From contig NC_134834.1 in NCBI RefSeq assembly GCF_004210375.1, positions 155,019,290 through 155,083,289 of the forward strand: 64,000 nucleotides of DNA, given 5' to 3'. Positions within the stretch are counted from its first letter, which is position 1. Every line of letters starts with the position of its first letter. The DNA comes from Tachypleus tridentatus (taxonomy: Eukaryota; Arthropoda; Merostomata; Xiphosura; Limulidae). The translations under genes and the position numbers were made by a program. Shown here piece after piece: positions 25,501-34,500 of the stretch. Under the pieces are notes generated by a model that saw nothing but the letters and a program-made list of their open reading frames with translations, was not told where the DNA came from and made no database searches.

Positions 25501-28500
25501 TTTACATAGGACTGATACACCAATGTGTTGACTGTGTAACTCTCAGGTCGCAATAAACCACATTTTACTGTATTGCCATTGTTAAAACTCTCTACAACGG
25601 CACCATTTTAAACATGTTCTGTCCCAAAGTTTATCTATGACGTTAGACAGTGTTATTGGTGATGGTGACACTGCTGACTTTAGAAATGTTTTTAGTTTTT
25701 TAAAGGCCATTAATCTTTTCAATGCTATTTAAGTTTTTTTTAATTTATACATTAGATCTTTTTTAATGTGATTCCATTTTAAGAATCAAAGTACACCTAG
25801 TTTGATTTGAAATTAGAAAATGGTTGTTATGTCAAATAACTCAAAACCAGGACTGGAAAGACCAACTTCAAGTGACTAATGCTGCTATTTGAGCTACCCA
25901 TTATTCATCCTGGCAAGTTTTAATAATTAAAATTTTGCTACAAGTCTTTTAAAACTTGTATTACATTACTTTCCGTAATTGGCCATGACATCAATAACTC
26001 AAAACCAGGACTGGAAAGGCCAACTTCAGGTGACTAACGGTGGTTATTGAACTTACCAGTTAGTCTTCCTGGTGAGTTATGGTAATTAAAATTATGCTAC
26101 AGAAAGTCCTTTACAACTTGTATTACTGTAGTTTCTCTCTCACTGCTGTAGACTAGATATAAAAATTTGATTTAATGCTATTTATGTTTTTAATTCAAAA
26201 ATTAAACTTTGTCTTGTTTTATCTTAATTTACTTTTATGAATTTTACTAATTTTACCTTAATTTTAACTTTTTTACTGGATGTTTGATGCAGATAGCCTA
26301 GTTGTTTTGTGCCATGAAACATCAAACCAACCAACCTGATTTCCACATTATCGACTTCCTTTTTTGGGGACCAGTTTTATACAAGAACATTCATTCTGAG
26401 TATCCTAAGTCTTGTCATGAATCATCTCTTGAGACCAACCAAGACCCTATCTGCAGATTGGACTCTTGTCCCTCTGGTGTTCAAATAACTTCTTAATGTT
26501 TTTACCACTCTTCTCAGTGTTTTACTTTCCCTTTTGTGGTCCCCCGTTCTTCCTCCTTCAACCTAAGCTGGGAATACATTCCATCAAGATTGATCATTTT
26601 ATTTTTACATGCTTGTCTTCCTACTCATCTTCTCTCCCATATCTTCCCTCATTCTCTATGTTGAGACTTCCTGATAATTATCTATTGACTGGGTTAGCCA
26701 TGATTTCCTCTGTTGCATCTTTTCCTGTTCTATTCTCTTCCTCTACCTTGGTCTCTCTACCTACTCCTACAACCTAATTCCTACCCCTCTCATATGTGGG
26801 GTTTGTCCAATTCCTTGTGAAGTGTTCTAGCATATTTACATGTAGTCTTCCATCTTTCTTGTTTAATGCATTCTTCCTCTCTCCTTGTCTAACCACAATG
26901 AGGGTACACATTAAATAGTTAGTCTCTGCCTAGCATTTTATTCCATTTCCTTCCTTCTATTCCACATTTTTTTTATTTTTTTTTGGCTATGTGATCGAGG
27001 TTTACCAGTTTTGGTTGGTTACTAGGCAACTCCATCTAATAATTTAGGGTTTTATTGTTATTGTAATATATTCTCCTCTCCTGTTCTTTCTATTCTTTTT
27101 GCATCCTTTGCCCTTCTTGACATGCAAGACTTCCTGATTGGGAAGTGCCCTTACCTTTCCTCTACTTAACTTTTAGTCTCTTGTTCCTTGTATCATTTTT
27201 CACATAGCACCCTACTTTCAGTTGCTTTTTGAGATATGATGTGTATGCCATTGCTATTTACCATATTTTTTCCTTCCATTTTCTATATTATTCTTGTTCT
27301 GTTTTGAAATATTTTTTCTGTCCCATCCATGTAATTCATTGTTTTTTGACCTTCCCTTACCTCCAGTCCTAGTTGAATAAACCAAGACTGGACTGCCCTT
27401 CAAACTAGGGTTTTTGTCACCAATTACACTCTTATAGTGTTGCATTTCTTTGGATTCTCCAATGCATTGTCCTTCTCTCTTCCAATTAAGTTCATAAGTC
27501 CTTACTACTTACCAGTTCCTAATAGCTGGGGCGGTAGACCATGGAGGCTTCCTTCTAATTGTGACTTATTGCATTCAATTGAGAGAAAGGCAGTGGTTTT
27601 CTGTTGGTGTATATGGTGAGTATCCTCTTCCTACTGAAGGCAAATATCAAGTAGGAGTACTGGATTCACATGAGGTGACCATTGGCTGACTTATCCCATT
27701 CTGGATGTCAGTTCCTGGGCAGTCTGGTGTTGGATCATATTAGGACCAACCAACATTAGTCTTCACATATGTGGCTGGTAGGGATCTTCCTCCCTCTTCT
27801 AAACAGACAAAAAGTTACCAACTACACATGGGTTTGGACTGATACTGACCCATCATGTTTGCATTCCTATTCTCTTCCTATTTTACTTAAATATTGGGTT
27901 TCTAGGTATTCTTGGTCTACATACATGCCCTAACTAGATTAATTAGTGGAATGGAATTTGTTTTCCATTCTTCTTCCTGGTCTTGAGGTAAAGACAGTTG
28001 GGATTCTCCTCCTATTGCAGACCAGAAGACAAACACCTGGATTTGGACTGAAGATGACCCACTAAATACAACCTGATGCACCCTAGCCACTCTACACCAT
28101 TTAGCATGTACAATTACAAATTGAAAGAGGGTGTTTTTCCACCCAGTTTAGTGACACATAATTCTAGTGGATAAAGAGTATACCTGGTAAAAGTGGATTA
28201 TGGTCTCCCAAGAATGTGACCACCCCATACGTCAGGGCATCATATTCCATAGGCATTCTTTGGGTTCTTTCTAAAAAATGTTCATCTCTGTAACTTTTGC
28301 ACAAACAGGAGTGGACTCAATATAGGAAAATGTATTTCTGATAGATACTTACCCCTCTCACACTTCCCACCCATCCAGAACACTTTTAGAGTGTTCTTTT
28401 ACTTAATCTCGAAGTTATGATATTACTCTACAGTATAGAGGGGGTCAGCTGCTCTATCAGGGTGTGTCACACTTCTGTTGGTGGAGGGTTATCACATGCT

Positions 28501-31500
28501 CATTTGCATGGTACAGTGCAGCTATATCATGTGTAATCATGTAAAGATAAGTAAAAGCATCAAGGCTAGTGGCAAGCAAAAATTGTGCATAAATAGGGCA
28601 GCACAAGTTGATAAAAGCTATTATATGAGAGAAGCAAAATTTTCAGTGTAGTATAGTGTTAACTTTTGTGAAATTTGTTTTGCCTTTTCAGTGTAAACAT
28701 CCTTTGGTTTCCTTTTAGTTTGTTTTAATTATGATTTAAAGCTACAATGCCAATAAATAACTAAAACAACTTTTTTGAACTGGTGAATTTTCACAACAAG
28801 CATGAATTTTCAACTGATGGTTATTACTACTACATTGCAAACACTGCCTTTACTTTGTCTGTGATCACTGAAAGCTCATTGATTGTTGAAGATTGTCATA
28901 ATTCATTGTATATTTGGGGTTTTTGAAGCTTTGCTTGCTTTTATCTCTCTGTTTCTGTAGTTCATTCTCCTCTTTTTGAACCAGACCACAAGGACAACTT
29001 TGATCAGCTCTTTCCATTTCTTGGGTTTGCACCAAGTTTTTCATTATTTGTTCAGGGCAATGTTTCTTCTCTAAATCTTTTTTGTAGATTTGATTTCTCA
29101 GATTTGTTCTTTACTATATGACTATCATGTTGAGGATTATTTGGTTTTCCTCCTGCTCTAGACCACTTTAGTTCACACTCTGAAATTCCTCATCCTTTTT
29201 TTTAATCCAGGATTTCTTCACCATGTCTTATGGCTGTTCTCCTTTTCTGTTCTTCAATTCTCATTTCCTGGAGTTTCTTCCATCAGCTTGAAAACCTGAC
29301 TCCCATACTACAGTAATACTTTCTAGTGATCAGTCTTCTCATCTTTGCCCTTTCCTTAACCATCTCCTTCATCACCTATTTTCTCTTCATCTTCTATCTG
29401 AAACCTAAAGTGTGATCCCATTTTTTTTTCTGGAGATTTATCATCACTCCTTTTAAATAATTTAGCCTGGATTTCACCTTGTGTTTTGTCCTCAAATAGA
29501 TTTTTTCCCTTTTTATTGGAACCTTCTGAAACTTGATGCTCTTCTCTCATTACTATTAATCTTTTCCTTTTTTACTTTTTTCTTGCCCAATTTCTTCATT
29601 CAGAAATATTTAGGGGTGTTTCTAATGCCCTGAAGATTGAGACTGAAGCTTCTTGACATTCGTTCTCTCTTTTCTCCTTGGATTTTTGTTTCTTACTTCC
29701 CTGTGAGGCCACTCCTGTTTTTAGATCCTGTGAAACCTCCACCTTTTTCTCTTTTCCAGTGTCTCCTCTCGCTATCTCTCTCACCATCTCATTGGGTTGA
29801 ATGTTGCATATCCCATCAATGACTTTCTCCCTTTGTATGCAACTGGGTTATACTACATAGAGGTATATCTGTTTCTGTTTATAGACCTTTGAACACCTTT
29901 TGAGGTGAACCATTGGGTTCTTCAGGTTCTTATTAATGACTTTTCACTTGTCTTTTTTGTCCTCTTTTTCCTGTTTCTTCTCCTCCTACTTCCAATTCTC
30001 TGTGTTCTGAAACAACTGTATCATATCTCTTGGACCCGAGAGCCATTAGGAGGGTCCTTTTCCCCTCTGCAGTGTTTTATTCTAATTTTTTGTAATTCCC
30101 CAAAACACCAGAGCCTGGCATAGACTTTTCTTCTCCATTGGTTCTATCTACATAGACTATGGATGACCAAAGTTGACATCTCAGATGCCTTTTTACATAT
30201 TCTGATTGCCCCACCTTACTATTGTATCCTTTATTCCTTTTATCAAACAATGTGTACCAGTGTCAAGCTCTCCCCTTCTTCATTGCTTTGGCTCTTTATG
30301 TCTTTAACTGAATCATGGGAATGTTTGTTCACCCCATCCACAGTTACAGACTTCATTTCCATTATTACATGAACAACTGGCTACTTCTCACCTTTTCACA
30401 GCCATTTCATTTCTCATCTGTGTTGGCTCGTTAAGTTTTCCAAGTCATTCCTTACTCTAACTCAGTACTTAACCAACCATAAAGTCTTTTTAAATTTTTG
30501 ACTAGGTCGAGATCAGCCTGCTCCCATTCATCTGCAGGACATAGGATGTTGTGAACTCTTTCTTGCCTCTCATATACTTCTTGCAAAAGAGATTCATATT
30601 TTTGGAGGGAGGATTCTTACATCTCTAAAGCATCTTGTCCCTCTAGGCCAGGTTCACATACAGCAATGGAAAATCACTTGCAGTTCCTGTCTTTGTTTGT
30701 CATACTGCTTGCTGCCTTATATTCTGGAGAACATGTTTTGGTGGCTAGATCATACAAATACTACAGTCAACATCCAACTGCAACTGCTATATTCATTCCC
30801 ATCTCTTTTTTAATTCAGTTCTTATGGGTTGGAGCATATGTCTGGATGATTTTCAATACCTTGGATGTTTGGTCTTTTGTGGAGCTTACCTTCCACATAT
30901 TCTGAGAGTCTTGGTTATCTATCAGACACTTTTCTATTTTTTACTTCATCAATCCAAAAATTCTACAGTCATTTCCCATATAAGTCATCAAGGTGGGAGA
31001 CACTTCAGACACCTTTGCTTCTGCACATATCATGGCATTAATTTGTGATACTCCTTATTGGGTTCTTTTGTTAACACAGTTTTAGCTGATTCATTCTTAT
31101 TTACTTTTTCTTCACTGACTGGCATTCAGGGCAAATTTTCCTCAACCTCCAACTCAGTCACTTTTTTCCTACCTCATACATCTATACCTACTACACAGGG
31201 TTGTTGTCACTTCATCTTCAAGTGTGGAATTAGTCTGGCTGGTCCTTTGTTTGCCTGTCAGATTTCTCTGACCATGTAACCTTTCTGTTATCTTGTTGGT
31301 GTTACTCTTCTACTCTTTCATTCTATCAGTGAAAGTTATCTATATTTCACTACCAGTCCACCTAACATCAGGATACCCTCCTATTGTGCACATTTTGGCC
31401 TTATTTGCCTAGTTATTTGACCAATGTTTGTTGGTTTCTATCATCACCCAATATCAGACAGCCTTTCATGACCACCCTTTGAATTTTCTTTCCACTGGGG

Positions 31501-34500
31501 TTCTTTCTCCCATTCTTTCCATTTTTTTCTGGTCTCTTCTAATTAATAATTCCCCTCACCCACTTTCTTTACCCAAATGGAACTTCAATGCGATTCTTTA
31601 CGTTATTACCTGAGCATTGTTGAAACCCTTGCACACTTGCTTTTTACACCATCTCTCTCTTTCTCTTTAAAGCTGTATGACTTTTGAAACCATCCAGGCT
31701 GCAATGTAGTCCAAACTTAACACTTTCATCTTCCATCATGTCCACCATCTGGCAGCTTTATTTTTCTCAGAATATTTCCTCCTTCCAGTTGTCATTCTCC
31801 AGCCTAATTACTGTCTTTAACAGAGATCTCTTTTATATCATTACTTGCTTATAATGACTCTCATTAACTTCTTGGAACTCACATGGTGGCCAGTGTTGCC
31901 TCGCAAGGTATACCTGCTTCCCTAAATCTGCATCAAGTAAAGGGTAACATAAAACATTAAACCCATCCATCCTGCTTCCTAAAGCTTCCACTGTTAAAAT
32001 GGGGTTTTATGTGAGACCACAAGTGACTGTATTTTTCATGGAACATCATGAAAAAACTAGAACCAAGGTTTGCCCACTTATCTAGCTCACACTTGCTGGC
32101 TTGCCATTACACTTTGTTCAGTAAAAGTATTTTGTAGTAGTGGAGTCCAGTTAAGTCCAGGTGTCTCCTCGACATCTTCCCAGAATAAATTCCTTTGCTT
32201 TTGGTTGTTGAGTAGAGCATGTGAGACCCTTGCCACCACCAGTTCATAGCTACTTGGGTGGTTAACTTATAGAGTTTTTTATTGGTTGTGCAATTCCTCA
32301 TGAGAGAGCCCAAGTGAGCTGTACAGTGCAGTGGGAAGTTGAGCAGTGGTGTCCATGTCAGTGTAGTGCATGTCATTCCCTAATATGTAAAATGCCAGTT
32401 TCCTGGTGGTTTGGTCATCAAAATTAGGCAATTTATTCCTCTCATGTGGCAGCAAGAATAATTCCTCTTGCTGTGTGGAAAGTAAATTGTACAAGAGAAT
32501 GCACACCAAACCATATAGTTTCATCATTGCTCTAGCAAGGTGACATCTCATGCCCAACCAACTTGTGTGGAAATGCTTGGTCTATTATGTCTTTTTACAC
32601 CCATCCATGCAACATGTGCCCTTATTTTACCTTCCTCCTGATATACTCCATCCAGGTGAAGAGTATACTCTGCATGAAATGTTTACAGTCTCCTACAAAT
32701 TTACTTCTTTAGTAAGCTCCCAGTATAGAGTGTCATTCTTTGAGTTTCCCCTTCATTTGCATTTTGTGAAGGGAACTTGTCTAGTTTGCCATAACTGCAC
32801 CAGCCCCTCTGCCAGATCATGTGAGGTTCTAGCTACTGCATTTTTAAAGACAGATCTATCATTTCAGAAGTTAACATTTTATTTAACTAAAAATGTATTT
32901 TTAATGGATACTTACCTCTCTGCATCATCTTTCCACCCTTCTTCCCCATTACTGGTGCACATTGTTCTTGCCTTGTAAGAATGAAGTTAGTTACAAGTTC
33001 TAGTGCTTGTGGTGATCAGTTGCACATAAAGGATGTGTTGCCCTCCTTTTAGCCAAGGGCTGTTGTCACATAACAATTACATCATGCATTAATGCAGTTC
33101 AGTTTATAATATGTCTCAGGTGGGAAACAGCTCAAGGCTAGTGGCATATGCAAAATCAAGAATGCAGACATGCAAAGCATAGCTGCTGTGTGCAGAGAGG
33201 TATCTATCATAACTATTCTTTCAGCTAAGGAAAATGTTTACTCAAAGGAATCATAATTATTATGCAAGCCACACCATTTTAAGCATTGAATAATATTGGA
33301 AAATAAGACAGAAAAAAAAAACATTTTTTCATTCTAATACAACAATTCATCCTCAACTGCACCTAGGTAAGGCCTTCACTTAATGACGTTTTTACATTTA
33401 AGCCTTGTAATTACACTGACCTGCAGAAGGAACTACATACTGAAGATCCCTGAACCTCAGCAAATAACTGATGATATCACACATTAGATAAACTTTCCTG
33501 AAGGACCACATTATACATTTTAGGCCAACAAATGCACAGTTTTATCAGCAACCTAATGAATGCCTCAGCATAGAGACTCAGGTGAAATTCATACCTCTAC
33601 ATGCAGATGCACTCAGTCCTAAAAACCTTTAAATCCAGAACTTCTACCGACATAGACTAAGATTAAGAGGTACACTTTAAAAATATGAAATATGTGGATA
33701 TAGTTATGTTATGTAATTAGTATGCATTATTTTTGATGATGTCTTGAATATATTTTATTGAAAATGTTTATATCAAGGAAAAGTACTTAACACTTTATAT
33801 CCTCTGTGATTTGTCTTTCTGAACTTAATGAGAAAGCACTTCTAAATTTCATGATGCTTGCTTCTAGTCTCAAGTTGAGAAGCGTAGAAAATCTCATAGT
33901 GCCAGTCATGATGTCGCATCATTTCTCTCAGTTTCTTCTAATCCTGATCATGAACGACGAGCTAGTTTTGATGATAGCTGTAGTCAGATAGGCAGAGCCA
34001 CATTGGAATCCAAAGATTTGAGTGAAAACAATGTGAGTTTAAAACCTTTTAAGGGTAAGGTGTAGGAGCTTTATAGGTGCACTTACTTATCTTTGAGTTC
34101 CATTTTTAGTTCAACAAGATGAATATTTAACCTTTATTTTTCCAACTTTTATAACACTGAGCAACTATTTTTACCATCACTGCAATTGATCAGTTATATT
34201 CTTAATATTTTGACATATTCAAATGTTCACAAAATTCTGTGCCAAAGCCAAACTTTTAATATAAAATCCAATGGCAAACTAAGACAACAGTTTTAATAAC
34301 TCTAAAGGTCAATTTTAATTTTAAAAAAGTGAAATTTTAGAGGTAGGTTATTAATCAATAAGATTTAACTTCAACCTTTATCAGCTATTCTGTTTTAACC
34401 AAATAACTTCTGTTTGGATTCGTTAGCATTTATATTGTATAATGATTCTAATTTTCTTTAATTTGGTCTGTCTGTCAATCAGATTAGCTCATCTTGTTTG

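Larger units (their letters stand above)
21060..26336 (+). mobile_element. RNase-H-bearing LINE (I/LOA-like), near full length, decayed (copy 1)
   Basis: In order: a presumed 5' part with ORF1-like debris (about 21060-22020, interrupted by a hAT MITE); an AP-type endonuclease region (22030-22700, around [20 protein letters not shown]); reverse transcriptase (about 23470-24400, [29 protein letters not shown], thumb [20 protein letters not shown]); RNase H (24890-25250, [35 protein letters not shown], with D, E and D present); then a 3' UTR and tail gatgcagatagcctagttgt. Stops and frameshifts break every domain, and the YxDD site reads CVKNF here. RNase H next to RT places it in the I/LOA/R1-type group. 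The exact clade needs a phylogeny. Confidence 0.85.

Noticed and set aside
32550-32978. 142-codon open frame on the plus strand
   Set aside because: It lies in the decayed DIRS-like region, matches no protein I know and crosses the element's presumed terminal sequence.
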